DNA of 64,000 nucleotides from Nocardiopsis suaedae (GCF_027706745.1 NZ_JAQFWP010000009.1:1-64000), one strand, 5' to 3'; counted from the stretch's first letter, positions 33,814 to 42,229 are shown. Notes: generated from the sequence alone by a model not told the origin. Program-made: numbers and translations.

Positions 33814-34860
33814 CTAGAGCACGGCGGGGGCGCGGCGGCGGGCGCGCATCTGCTCCAGCCACGCGTCGTCGTAGACCATGTCGATGTAGCGGTCGCCGCG
33901 GTCGGGGAAGATCGCGAGCACCCGGTCGCCGGGGCCGAGCCGGGGCAGCGTGCGCCGGATCGCGGCGACCACGGCGCCGCTGGACCCGCCCGCGAAGACG
34001 CCTTCGGCGGCCAGCAGCTCGCGGCAGCTCTCGGCGGCCTCCACGTCGTCCACGTGCACGACCTCGTCGATCTCCTCGGGGCGCAGCAGCTCGGGGACGC
34101 GGCTGGAGCCGATGCCGGGGATCTCCCTCGGGGCGGGCGCCCCGCCGAAGATCACCGAGCCGACCGCGTCCACCGCGACAACGCGCAGGTCCGGGAAGCT
34201 CTCGCGCAGCCGGCGCGCGCAGCCCAGGATGCTGCCGCTGGTGCTGACCGGCGCGAACAGGTACGACGGCGGGCGGACGAGCTGCCGGGCCAGCTCCGCG
34301 CCGGTGCCGTGGTAGAAGGCCTGCCAGTTGCGGTCGTTGGCGTACTGGTTGACCCACACGGCGCCGGGGATCTCGGCGGTCAGCTCGCGGACGCGGCGGA
34401 TGCGGGTGTGCAGGTAGCCCCCGGCCTCGTCGGGCTCGGTGACGGTCTCGACGGTGGCGCCCAGGCGGCGCAGCAGGGCCGTGTTGGCGCTGGTGGTCTT
34501 GGGGTCGACGACGCAGACGAAGCGCAGCCCGTGGACGAGCGCGGCCATCGCCAGGGCGATGCCGAAGTTGCCGGAGCTGCTCTCGACCACGGTGCCGCCG
34601 GGCCGGAGGGACCCGTCGGCCAGGCCGGCCTCCACGATGTGGCGGGCCGAGCGGTCCTTCATGCTGCCGCCGGGGTTCATCAGCTCCAGCTTGGCCAGCA
34701 CTTCGGGGCCGGGCCCGGGGAAGAGGCGCCGGAGGGCGACGACCGGGGTGTCGCCGACGCAGTCGAATAGGGATTCATAGACCGATTCGCGCGAGGGCTC
34801 AGGGATCGGTTCGCGAATCGGAGGCGGGTGCGGGAGGCCGACGGCCTTTTCGGCGGTCAC
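33814..34860 (-). CDS. sbnA: SbnA-like PLP-dependent ACEGA synthase (cysteine-synthase family)
   Basis: 348 residues of the cysteine synthase/OASS fold-II family. PLP Lys68 is in NPGGSMKDRSA, the phosphate/substrate loop is ESSSGNFGIALA, and STSGSILG is the PLP-phosphate loop. SbnA condenses O-phospho-L-serine with L-glutamate to make ACEGA, the precursor of L-Dap. The GTG at 34860 has AAGGAG 5-7 bases upstream. It is the first gene of the cluster and lies downstream of an iron box promoter. The pairing with sbnB distinguishes it from housekeeping cysteine synthase. The extra N-terminal ~25 residues are Pro-rich. Confidence 0.88.
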   Translation of the reverse strand: MTAEKAVGLPHPPPIREPIPEPSRESVYESLFDCVGDTPVVALRRLFPGPGPEVLAKLELMNPGGSMKDRSARHIVEAGLADGSLRPGGTVVESSSGNFGIALAMAALVHGLRFVCVVDPKTTSANTALLRRLGATVETVTEPDEAGGYLHTRIRRVRELTAEIPGAVWVNQYANDRNWQAFYHGTGAELARQLVRPPSYLFAPVSTSGSILGCARRLRESFPDLRVVAVDAVGSVIFGGAPAPREIPGIGSSRVPELLRPEEIDEVVHVDDVEAAESCRELLAAEGVFAGGSSGAVVAAIRRTLPRLGPGDRVLAIFPDRGDRYIDMVYDDAWLEQMRARRRAPAVL

Positions 34861-34937
34861 GGTGCTCCTTCGACTCTCGTGCCTGGTCCAGGGGCGCGGA
34901 GGACGCGATGGGCAGGGGGAACGGGGCGTGCCGGAGC

Positions 34938-34968
34938 AATATAAGGGCAGCCTTCCCTAAACCGTCAA
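34938..34968 (-). promoter_or_regulatory. Iron-box (DtxR/IdeR/DmdR-like) promoter of the siderophore cluster
   Basis: On the minus strand TTGACG (34968-34963) and TATATT (34943-34938) form a promoter. The spacer is filled by TTAGGGAAGGCTGCCCTTA (34960-34942), an imperfect palindrome close to the DtxR/IdeR consensus TTAGGTTAGGCTAACCTAA (14 of 19 positions by eye). This predicts iron-dependent repression of sbnA and its downstream genes. The remainder of the gap to 35371 shows no gene. Confidence 0.8.
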
Positions 34969-35371
34969 CACCGAACACGGTGGCGGAGAACCGGTCCGTT
35001 CCGGTATCGCGCGCGGCCGCGTGTGCGGGCCCGCCGCGACGGGCGGGGAGGGCGGCGCGCGGTGTCGCCTTCGTCGCATCCAGGCGACACCGTGTCGGCA
35101 CGGCGGGGCGACGGAGAGCGCCGCGCCCGCCGGTCGCCACCTCGGCACGGCGCGCGCTCTACCTGCGGATTCACCGTTTTAGCCCGCCCGTGCGCCGCGA
35201 GAGGGGTCCGGGTCCGCGCCCGGGCCTCGGAGGCGGCGAGGTGTCCGTACCAGGCGGTAGGCATTCCCGGATCGCACCCGTACGGACCTGGTCTGTCATG
35301 ATTTCGTGCTCGGACGGGCACCTGTACCGGACGCCCCGGCCCGCCCCATCGCTCCCCTGGAGAGGCCGCAC

Positions 35372-35779
35372 GTGACGAAGCCCACTTCGCCGCTGTCCGA
35401 CTTCGTTCGCCGCACCCTCGACCACCACCGGATGAGCTACCGGCAGCTCGCCGAGGCCGCCGTCGACCCGGAGACGGGGGAGCGGCTCGACCACCGGTGG
35501 CTCAACGGCCTGGTGAAGGGCAGGTACGCGACCGCGCCCGCACCGGCCCGCCTCAGGGCGCTCGCGGCGGGCCTGCGGGTCCCGCCGGTGGTGGTGAAGA
35601 GACTGGCCGCCCAGCAGTTCCTGGACCTGGAGACCGACGGCGGGGAGGACGTGGGCGACGACGCCTACCTGATCTATCTCCAGGCCAAGCGCCTCCTTCC
35701 GGAGGACCGCGCAGTGGTCCGCGACCTCGTCCGCCGCCTGGCCGACTGCGCGTCCGTCGGCCCGCCCGCCTGCCGCTGA
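35372..35779 (+). CDS. XRE-type helix-turn-helix protein
   Basis: 135 residues. The N-terminal helix-turn-helix region is SDFVRRTLDHHRMSYRQLAEAAVD...LDHRWLNGLVKGRYATAPAPARLRALAAGL, followed by a helical C-terminus (VVKRLAAQQFLDLE...LLPEDRAVVRDLVRRLAD). The GTG at 35372 has GGAGAGG upstream; the open frame before it carries no domain. Single-domain proteins like this are common in actinomycetes, but their targets are unknown. It is divergent from the siderophore cluster across about 510 bases, so a regulatory link to that cluster is possible but unsupported. Confidence 0.65.
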   Translation: MTKPTSPLSDFVRRTLDHHRMSYRQLAEAAVDPETGERLDHRWLNGLVKGRYATAPAPARLRALAAGLRVPPVVVKRLAAQQFLDLETDGGEDVGDDAYLIYLQAKRLLPEDRAVVRDLVRRLADCASVGPPACR

Positions 35780-35866
35780 CCCGGCTGCCGGTGTCCCGGG
35801 TCGGCGAGCGGGGCCGGGGAATCGCCCTGCTCCGGCGCGTGGGAGGTGGCCGAGGCCGGCGGGCGC

Positions 35867-36382
35867 TCACCCCCCGTTCTCGGCGTCGAAGTTCCACCGG
35901 GTGAGGTCCCCGGGAAAGCCTGCGAGGGTCCATCCGTACGCCCTCCGCGGCCGCATGCGGTAGACGACGCGGTCGACCTCCTCACCCTCGGCGGGGCGGC
36001 GCGCCCCGAGCGCCGCGTACTTCTCCAGCCACTCGTCGATGGAGGACTCCCCGCCGACCCGCTCGGCCCGTCCCTCGACGGCCAGCACCTCCTCCCCGTC
36101 CTCCAGGTTGACCTGCATCCTGGGGTTCTCCTCCAGGTTGCGGGCGGTGCGCGTGGCCGGCTGCGTCGCGAACAGGAAGCCGTCCGCGCTCCACAGCCCC
36201 CAGAAGGGCCGGGCGAGCGGGCGGCCGTCGGCGCTCGACGTGGCCACCCAGTACGTGCGCGCCCCGGCCAGCCGGCGGTGGGCCTCCCGCCAGGTCAGCA
36301 GGCCCACCGCCGAGCGGCCCGGTTCGGCCCCCTGGTAGTCGGCGGGGATGCGGGCGCGCTCGGCCGCGGGTTCGGGTGTCAT
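35867..36382 (-). CDS. Pyridoxamine-5'-phosphate-oxidase-like flavin protein
   Basis: 171 residues with a split-barrel flavin/F420-binding fold: LTWREAHRRLAGARTYWVATSSADGRPLARPFWGLWSADGFLFAT, RTARNLEENPRMQVNLE and VDRVVYRMRPRRAYGW. This resembles the actinobacterial FMN- or F420-dependent reductase group. The ATG at 36382 is preceded by GGAGG; an upstream ATG at 36394 is weaker. It is divergent from a TetR gene across a shared inverted-repeat operator, so it is the likely target of that regulator. The substrate is unknown. Confidence 0.78.
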   Translation of the reverse strand: MTPEPAAERARIPADYQGAEPGRSAVGLLTWREAHRRLAGARTYWVATSSADGRPLARPFWGLWSADGFLFATQPATRTARNLEENPRMQVNLEDGEEVLAVEGRAERVGGESSIDEWLEKYAALGARRPAEGEEVDRVVYRMRPRRAYGWTLAGFPGDLTRWNFDAENGG

Positions 36383-36406
36383 GTGGGCCTCCATGCGGTC
36401 GTCTCT

Positions 36407-36453
36407 TATACGGCGTACATGGACACCGTAGAGGAACCCTTGTACGCCGTATA
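36407..36453. promoter_or_regulatory. Divergent promoter with 13-bp inverted-repeat operator
   Basis: TATACGGCGTACA (36407-36419) and its exact complement TGTACGCCGTATA (36441-36453) flank a 21-base centre. Each arm also carries a -10-like TATA element for one of the two divergent genes. The TetR gene start is about 10 bases beyond its arm, so its mRNA is probably leaderless. TetR autorepression is inferred. Confidence 0.7.
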
Positions 36454-36462
36454 GTGGGGCGG

Positions 36463-37101
36463 GTGGACACGCTGACCCCCGGCGCCGTCGCCGCCCGGGC
36501 ACTGGAGATCGCCGACGCTGAAGGGCTCGCCGCCGTGAGCATGCGCCGCCTCGCCCGCGAGCTCGGCGTCACCCCGATGGCGCTGTACTGGCACTTCAGC
36601 ACCAAAGAGGCCCTCCTCGACGGGATGGCCGACCGGGTTCTGGCCGAGGTCGACCTCCCCGAGGGCGGCGGTGCCCCGTGGCGGCCGCGCCTTGAAGGGC
36701 TGCTGCGCTCCTTCCTGGACGTGCTGCGCCGCCATCCCGCCGGTCCCGACCTGCTCACCGGGGCGGGGGAGCTGACCGAGCACCGCCTGCTCGTCCAGGA
36801 GTCGGCGCTGGGGCTGCTGGCCGAAGCGGGCTTCTCCCCGGAGGAGGCGGTGCAGGTCGTCGGGCACGCCACCGCGACCCTGGTGTCCTTGGCGCGGAAT
36901 CAGGCCGGGCGGGCCGATGAGCGGCGCGCCCGTGAGGTCTTGGCCCATCTGCTGGCGCTCCCGCCCGACCGCTACCCGCACACCGTCGAGGCGGCCGGGC
37001 CCATCAGCGCCTGCTCCGACCCCGACACCTACTTCGCCTACGGCATCGCGCTGCTGCTCGCCGGGATCGACGCCCTGGCCGGGGTCCGGCCCCCGGCCTG
37101 A
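36463..37101 (+). CDS. TetR-family regulator
   Basis: 212 residues from GTG at 36463. The N-terminal DNA-binding domain is ALEIADAEGLAAVSMRRLARELGVTPMALYWHFSTKEALLDGMADRVL. The C-terminal part (LLRSFLDVLRRHPAGPDLLTG...QVVGHATATLVSLARNQ) is the all-alpha TetR_C type seen in TetR-class repressors. The inverted repeat immediately upstream is its probable operator and controls the divergent flavin protein. Its 3' end overlaps the convergent COG0523 GTPase gene by 64 bases, which is unusual but both reading frames look sound. Confidence 0.85.
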   Translation: MDTLTPGAVAARALEIADAEGLAAVSMRRLARELGVTPMALYWHFSTKEALLDGMADRVLAEVDLPEGGGAPWRPRLEGLLRSFLDVLRRHPAGPDLLTGAGELTEHRLLVQESALGLLAEAGFSPEEAVQVVGHATATLVSLARNQAGRADERRAREVLAHLLALPPDRYPHTVEAAGPISACSDPDTYFAYGIALLLAGIDALAGVRPPA

Positions 37102-38111
37102 GCCGGGGAGCAGAAGCGCAGCGCGCGCCCGAGCTCCTCCCGGGACGGCAGGTCCCTGCCGATCACCACCACGCGGGTGCTCCTCCGTTCGCCGTTCCAC
37201 GGAGTGCCCGGGGTGATCTCGAACAGCGTGTGCACGCCCTGCAGCACGAACCGGCGCGGGTCGCCCCCGACCGCCAGCAGCCCCTTGATCCGGTAGACGT
37301 CCGGCCCGCGCTCGCGCAGGAAGTCCTCCGCCCACTCGCGCACCGCGTCCGCGTCCACCTCTTCCTCAACCTCCACCGAGACCGAGTCCAGCGTCGGGTC
37401 GTGCAGGTGGGCGCCCTCGTCCCAGCCGTCCATCGCGTCCGGGGCCCCGGCGACGCGCCCCGCGCCGCCGAACGCCCCGATCGCCAGGACCCCCGCCACA
37501 TCGATGTCGGCGTAGCGCGCCCGGATCACGTCCGCGGTGGCGTTCACCCCCCTGATGCGCTCTTCCACCGCGTCGGCCTCCTCCGGGGACACCAGGTCGG
37601 TCTTGTTCAGGACCACCCGGTCGGCGAAGGCGATCTGGTCGGTCACGCGCGTGCCGACGCCACCGCCCTCTCCGCCCTCCCCGGCGGCCCCGTCCAGGTG
37701 CGCCCGGGCGTGCAGCGCGTCCACCATGGTCACCACCCCGTCCAGTTCGAACGCGGCCGCGATCTCCTCGTCCACGAAGAACGTCTGGGCCACCGGGTCC
37801 GGGTCGGCCATGCCGCTGGTCTCGATGAGCACCCGGTCGAAGCGCTCCGGGCGCTCCAGGAGCCGGTGCAGGATGTCGATCAGGTCGGTGCGCGCCGTGC
37901 AGCACAGGCAGCACCCGTTGCTCATCTCGATGATCTCCTCGTCACCGGTGAGCACCAGCGCGTCGTCGATCGGGATCTCGCCGAACTCGTTCTCGACGAC
38001 GGCGATCCGGGCCCCGTGGTCGGCGGTGAGGATGCGGTTGACCAGCGTCGTCTTCCCCGAGCCGAGGAAGCCGGCGAGGACCGTGACGGGGATCTTCGGG
38101 GATGCGGTCAT
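37038..38111 (-). CDS. COG0523 (CobW-like) metallochaperone GTPase
   Basis: 357 residues. The P-loop GFLGSGKTT is at residues 14-22, the metal-binding CxCC motif (CLCC) at 68-71, and the GTPase motifs ETSGMADPDPVAQ and LNKTD follow. A CobW C-terminal domain (about 275-340) ends in VVIGRDLPSREELGRAL. COG0523 proteins insert metals into target proteins using GTP. Here it is the last gene of the permease-ubiX-ubiD run, so its client may be the metal-dependent amidohydrolase or another enzyme of the locus. No Zur-like site is seen, so zinc-stress function is not favoured. The ATG has GGAGAG upstream. Confidence 0.85.
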   Translation of the reverse strand: MTASPKIPVTVLAGFLGSGKTTLVNRILTADHGARIAVVENEFGEIPIDDALVLTGDEEIIEMSNGCCLCCTARTDLIDILHRLLERPERFDRVLIETSGMADPDPVAQTFFVDEEIAAAFELDGVVTMVDALHARAHLDGAAGEGGEGGGVGTRVTDQIAFADRVVLNKTDLVSPEEADAVEERIRGVNATADVIRARYADIDVAGVLAIGAFGGAGRVAGAPDAMDGWDEGAHLHDPTLDSVSVEVEEEVDADAVREWAEDFLRERGPDVYRIKGLLAVGGDPRRFVLQGVHTLFEITPGTPWNGERRSTRVVVIGRDLPSREELGRALRFCSPAQAGGRTPARASIPASSSAMP

Positions 38112-38164
38112 GGGAGTCTCTCCAATCGGTCGGTGGTGCCGGGCGCGTGCGGTGGGCGGGGCGG

Positions 38165-39538
38165 TCAGCCGAGGATCCGCCGCGCCCGTTCGCGCGCGTG
38201 TGGTGACACCTCGATGCGGTGCCCCTCGAAGTCCGGCCCACGGGTGGCGTCCAGGCCCATCCGCGAGGTCGTGCCGTCGGCCCCTGAGGACGGGTCGAGC
38301 GGCGACCCCGGGAGGCCGTCGGCCACCAGCAGGTCGCGGTGCGGCTGGAAGTGCGTCGCCAGCGCCCAGAGGACGTCCCCGTCCCGGGTGACGTCCACGT
38401 CGTCGTCGACCGCCACGACGGTCTTCAGGTACGGGTCCCACCCGAGCAGGCCGAGCATGACCTGGCGCGCCTGTCCGGGCCGGTGGCGGCGCAGCGCCAC
38501 ATAGCAGTGGAAGTGCGTCCCCGAGGAGGGGTAGTGCACCGCGGTGACGTCGGGGAACCGCTCCTTGAGGCGCGCGGCCATCTCCGACTCCCGCGGGATG
38601 CGGGCCAGGTTCAGGTGCTCGTCGGTGTTGCCGCCCTCGACGTCGACCAGGAGCGCATCCGCGCGCCGCATGACGGCGTCGACCTCGATCACGTTGTTGG
38701 TCGACCGGTTCGAGGAGTACCCGGAGAACTCCCCGAAGGGCCCCTCGTCGGCGCGGGCCGCCGGGTCGATGGTGCCCTCCAGCACGAAGTCCGCCCACGC
38801 CGGGACCCGGATCCCGTGGTGCGGGGTGGCCACCACGTCCAAGGGCTCGCCGAACAGTCCGCCCGCGATCTCCCGCTCGTCGACCCCGTACCCGACCCGG
38901 GCCGACGCCGCCAGCATGAACAGCGGGTGCCCGCCGACCACCATCGCCACGGGAAGCGTGCGGCCGAGTTCGGCGCAGCGGTTCAGCATGCGCCACAGGT
39001 CCCCGCGCGAGTGCAGGCTCGTGGCCAGCCGCCGCGGGGAGTCGGCCATCGACCGGTGGTAGCTCATGTTCCCCGTGCCGGTCTCGGGGTCCTCGGCGAT
39101 GATGATGCCGCTGGTGATGTAGGGCGCCCGGTCGGATGCGAAGTGCCGCAGCATCGGCAGGTCCGCGAGGTCGACACCGTCCCCCGAGGCGACGGACGAC
39201 AGCACCGGTCCGCCGTCCAGCAGCCGCGGCGCCAGACGGTTCGCGGACCGCTCCATGTAGGCGCCGTGCAGCCCGCCCGGGCCGACCCCCAGCATGCGGG
39301 CGACCCGCTCCCGGGAGGCGAACACGTTGCTCAGCACGGGAACGCCGAGCCCTTCGACATCGCGGCAGAGCACCATGTCGCGCCGCCCCCGCGCCGCCAG
39401 TTCGTAGACCAGCCCGGTCACGCCCTGGTCGGCCGGTACCGGGTCGTCGACCACCAGCACGTCCTCGGGGTGCGCGGCCAGGTAGGAGTCGAGGAAGGCG
39501 TGCGGGTCCTGGCGCGGGGAAGGGGACGGCGCGGTCAC
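38165..39538 (-). CDS. UbiD-family (prenyl-FMN-dependent) decarboxylase
   Basis: 457 residues of the UbiD family, which reversibly (de)carboxylate aromatic or unsaturated acids with prenylated FMN. The catalytic Glu-x4-Glu is visible in ADEGPFGEFSGY. Other conserved stretches are TSGIIIAEDPETGTGNMSYHR, WADFVLEGTID and SGTHFHCYVALRR. The GTG overlaps the stop of a UbiX gene, giving enzyme and cofactor synthase in one unit. The substrate is unlikely to be 4-hydroxy-3-polyprenylbenzoate, given a nucleobase permease, an amidohydrolase-2 and a molybdenum hydroxylase nearby. A heteroaromatic carboxylate is a reasonable inference. Confidence 0.86.
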   Translation of the reverse strand: MTAPSPSPRQDPHAFLDSYLAAHPEDVLVVDDPVPADQGVTGLVYELAARGRRDMVLCRDVEGLGVPVLSNVFASRERVARMLGVGPGGLHGAYMERSANRLAPRLLDGGPVLSSVASGDGVDLADLPMLRHFASDRAPYITSGIIIAEDPETGTGNMSYHRSMADSPRRLATSLHSRGDLWRMLNRCAELGRTLPVAMVVGGHPLFMLAASARVGYGVDEREIAGGLFGEPLDVVATPHHGIRVPAWADFVLEGTIDPAARADEGPFGEFSGYSSNRSTNNVIEVDAVMRRADALLVDVEGGNTDEHLNLARIPRESEMAARLKERFPDVTAVHYPSSGTHFHCYVALRRHRPGQARQVMLGLLGWDPYLKTVVAVDDDVDVTRDGDVLWALATHFQPHRDLLVADGLPGSPLDPSSGADGTTSRMGLDATRGPDFEGHRIEVSPHARERARRILG

Positions 39539-40200
39539 GAGTGCGCACCCCCCTCGGCGCCCGCCGGGGCGGGCGCGCCCGCCCAGCGGCGGTAGAGGTC
39601 GTGGTCGATCCCGAATTGGTCCAGCACCTTGCCGCTCCAGTGGTCGAGGAGGTCGTCGATGGTCTCGGGCGCGTGGTAGAAGGCGGGCACGGGCGGGAGC
39701 ACGGTCGCCCCGGCCTCGGTGGCCGCGGCCATGTTGCGCAGGTGCACCAGGCTCAGCGGCGTCTCCCGGGTGACCAGCACCAGGCGGCGCCGCTCCTTCA
39801 GGCACACGTCGGCCGCCCGGGTGAGCAGCGTGTCGGACAGGCCGTGGGCGATCCCGGCGAGCGTCCTCATGGAGCACGGCACCACCACCATCCCCAGGGT
39901 CGTGAAGGACCCGGAGGCGATCGGGGCGGCGACGTCCTCGGCGCGGTGGTACGCGGTCGCCAGGGCCGCGACGTCGGTGGCGCGCAGGCCCGCCTCGATC
40001 TGCAGCGTGCGCCGGGCCGCCCGGGAGAGCACCAGGTGGGTGTCGAGCCCGCCGAGGCGCCGGACCGCCTTGAGGAGGTGGACGGCCAGGTGCGGCGCGC
40101 TGGCGCCGCTCACCCCGACGACCAGGCGCGGGCGGCGGCCCACCGGGGGAGGCGGGACGGCCGCGGGCGGGAGGGGCGGGTACGGGTCGGGCACGGACAT
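39535..40200 (-). CDS. UbiX-family flavin prenyltransferase
   Basis: 221 residues. The segment LVVGVSGASAPHLAVHLL and the block GSFTTLGMVVVPCSMRTLAGIAHGLSDTLLTRAADVCLKERRRLVLVTRETPLSLVHLRNM are near-textbook UbiX. The enzyme prenylates FMN to make the UbiD cofactor. A Pro-rich N-terminal stretch of about 25 residues precedes the domain. ATG at 40200 is chosen because of AGAGG upstream; the GTG at 40224 has no ribosome site. It is coupled to the decarboxylase by overlap and follows the permease gene after about 50 bases. Confidence 0.88.
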   Translation of the reverse strand: MSVPDPYPPLPPAAVPPPPVGRRPRLVVGVSGASAPHLAVHLLKAVRRLGGLDTHLVLSRAARRTLQIEAGLRATDVAALATAYHRAEDVAAPIASGSFTTLGMVVVPCSMRTLAGIAHGLSDTLLTRAADVCLKERRRLVLVTRETPLSLVHLRNMAAATEAGATVLPPVPAFYHAPETIDDLLDHWSGKVLDQFGIDHDLYRRWAGAPAPAGAEGGAHS

Positions 40201-40251
40201 GGAGGCCTCTCGACTCTTGGGCACAGGGGGCAGGGGAGGGGGCCGCCGGTG

Positions 40252-41694
40252 TCAGGTGCCCGGGGCCCTCCCGTCGCGGCCGGGGCGGTCCTCCGGTTCC
40301 TCCGGCTTCTCCCGGGCGTCGGCGCGGCCCCCGTTGAAGAGGAGGTTCAGCACCACCGCGAGCGCGGTCCCCGTCGCGACGCCGCTCTCCAGGAACATCC
40401 CGGCCAGGTCCGGCATCCGGGTGTAGAACTCCGGGACGTAGGCGGGCACCAGGCCCGCGCTCAGGGAGACCATGACCGTCATCAGGTCGCCCGGCCGCCC
40501 GAAGTCCACCGCCGCGAGCAGCTGCACGCCGGTGACGACCAGCGCCCCGAAGGTCACCACCGCGGCGGCGCCGATCACGGGTTCGGGGAAGGCCGCGAAC
40601 ACCTCCCCGACCGGGCGGAACACTCCCAGGACGATCAGGATCACCCCGCCGACGGCCACCGGGAAGCGGCTGCGCACCCCGGTCAGTGCGATCAGCCCGA
40701 TGTTCTGGCCGAAGGTGGTGTAGACGAACCCGCTGAACACCCCGCTCAGCGCGGTCATCAGCCCGTCCACCCGCAGCAGCCGCGCGATCTCCGGCGGCCC
40801 CACCGGGCGGCCGACGACCCGGCCCACCGCCACGCCCTGCCCGGACGCCTCGACGGTGATGACCAGGATGATCACCATGAAGAGCAGGATGGAGGGCAGG
40901 TGGAACTGCGGTGCGCCGAAGTGCAGCGGCCCGGGCAGGGCCGCCACCGGCCCCGCGCCGACGCCGCCCAGGTCGCCCATGCCGACCGACCAGCCGACCC
41001 CCGCACCGGCGACCAGCGCGAACAGGATCGACAGCTGCCCGGCCACCCCTTTGAGCAGCCGCCGCAGCACCACGATCAGGGCGACGGTGAAGGCCGCGAG
41101 CGCGATCCGGCCCAGGGAACCGTACCCGGGGGCGTCCGGGTCGTCGCCGACGATCATCCGCAGCCCGACCGGGATGAGGGTGAGCCCGATCAGCGCGATG
41201 ACGGTCCCGGTCACCACGGCCGGGAACAGCCGGAGCAGGGTGCCGAAGAGGGGCGCCAGCAGGATCCAGGCGGTGCCGCCGACCAGGAGCGAGCCGTAGA
41301 CCGTGGGCAGTCCGTGCTCCCCGCCGACCAGCACCATCGGGATGATGCCGTTGGAGGCGGCGCCGACGACCAGGGGCATGCGGATGCCGAACTTCCACAG
41401 GCCGAGCGACTGCAGGAGGGTGCCGGCGCCGGCCAACACCAGGTCGATGCTGACCAGCACGGCGACGGCGTCGTCGTCCAGGCCGAGCGCCGCCCCCACG
41501 ACGATCGGGACGATCACCACGCCGGCGTACATGATGAGCACGTGCTGAAGGCCGAACAGGACGGTCTTCACGGCGGAGTGCCGTTCATCGGCGGCGGACA
41601 CGGCGGAGGCCGCGGAGGCGGCGGACGCGGGGGGTTCGGGGGAGTCGGACGGCGGCCCGGCGGCCCTGTCGTCTCGCGAGTCGTCCCAGACCAT
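40252..41694 (-). CDS. NCS2 nucleobase:cation symporter (xanthine/uracil permease family)
   Basis: 480 residues with about 12-14 membrane segments. Family motifs include LFGLQHVLIMYAGVVIVPIVVG, GASNGII within MPLVVGAASNGIIPM, the signature VTFGALVVTGVQLLAAV and FGQNIGLIALTGVRSR (the conserved QN-GxxxxTG pattern of NCS2). It likely imports a purine, pyrimidine or related heterocycle with protons or sodium. The ATG at 41694 has AGGGAG close upstream; a GTG at 41706 would add four residues. It is the first gene of the permease-ubiX-ubiD-GTPase unit, and a GntR-like box lies about 200 bases upstream. Confidence 0.86.
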   Translation of the reverse strand: MVWDDSRDDRAAGPPSDSPEPPASAASAASAVSAADERHSAVKTVLFGLQHVLIMYAGVVIVPIVVGAALGLDDDAVAVLVSIDLVLAGAGTLLQSLGLWKFGIRMPLVVGAASNGIIPMVLVGGEHGLPTVYGSLLVGGTAWILLAPLFGTLLRLFPAVVTGTVIALIGLTLIPVGLRMIVGDDPDAPGYGSLGRIALAAFTVALIVVLRRLLKGVAGQLSILFALVAGAGVGWSVGMGDLGGVGAGPVAALPGPLHFGAPQFHLPSILLFMVIILVITVEASGQGVAVGRVVGRPVGPPEIARLLRVDGLMTALSGVFSGFVYTTFGQNIGLIALTGVRSRFPVAVGGVILIVLGVFRPVGEVFAAFPEPVIGAAAVVTFGALVVTGVQLLAAVDFGRPGDLMTVMVSLSAGLVPAYVPEFYTRMPDLAGMFLESGVATGTALAVVLNLLFNGGRADAREKPEEPEDRPGRDGRAPGT

Positions 41695-41889
41695 AAGCTC
41701 CCTCACCTTTGCGAGGGGTCCCGCGGGTGCGGCCGTGCCGACGCGGGATCCCTCTCGGTTGGCCCCCGGCCGCTCGGGTCGTCCCGCTTTGAAGCACCTT
41801 CGAGGCTTTGGCGTTGTCGCGTTCGGAAGAAGGTTCCGAGGAGGTTCGGAGGAGGGGATCGGGAAGCCGCCGCGCCGAGGCGGCGACTA

Positions 41890-41901
41890 AATTGCATGTC
41901 A
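41890..41901 (-). promoter_or_regulatory. GntR-type box upstream of the permease operon
   Basis: AATTGCATGTCA contains TTGCATGT, which also occurs before the amidohydrolase (42083-42094, reverse) and before gntR (44103-44114, reverse). TTGCATGTAA is a near palindrome of the kind bound by FCD-class GntR proteins. Site assignment is by comparison of three sites only. Confidence 0.6.
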
Positions 41902-42082
41902 CACGTAAACCCGCCTCCCAGCACCGTGTCAAGCCCTGTTCAGCGCCGCCATGCCGCCGAGGCCGTCCGTCCTCGCCCCTGTGGCCGCCGTTCGGTGTTC
42001 GCTGGACTATGGCTCTGACCTGGTGGCCTTCTGGTGGGTGGGGGGGCCTGCGGGGCCGCGTTCGTTCCCGGGCTACGGAATG

Positions 42083-42103
42083 CAACATGCAATCTCATTG
42101 ACA
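42083..42103 (+). promoter_or_regulatory. GntR-type box and -35 element upstream of the amidohydrolase
   Basis: CAACATGCAATC (42083-42094) is the complement of the TTGCATGTTG form of the shared box. It is followed at 42098-42103 by TTGACA, a consensus -35. The first codon is at 42230, leaving a leader of about 100 bases. The remainder of the 41695-42229 gap shows no gene. Confidence 0.58.
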
Positions 42104-42229
42104 CGGTGTTCCCGACTGTGCTGCACTCACAGCGGTCGAGCTCTCCCGCTCGTCGCCGTGCACATCGGCGGCCCGTAGGTGCGATCAACGCGTGGCCGGG
42201 GGCGTCTGAACGACCTGAGGAGCGTCACA

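Noticed and set aside
33814-34860. Housekeeping cysteine synthase
   Set aside because: The PLP motifs fit, but the gene starts an iron-box-controlled siderophore cluster and is paired with an SbnB-like enzyme.
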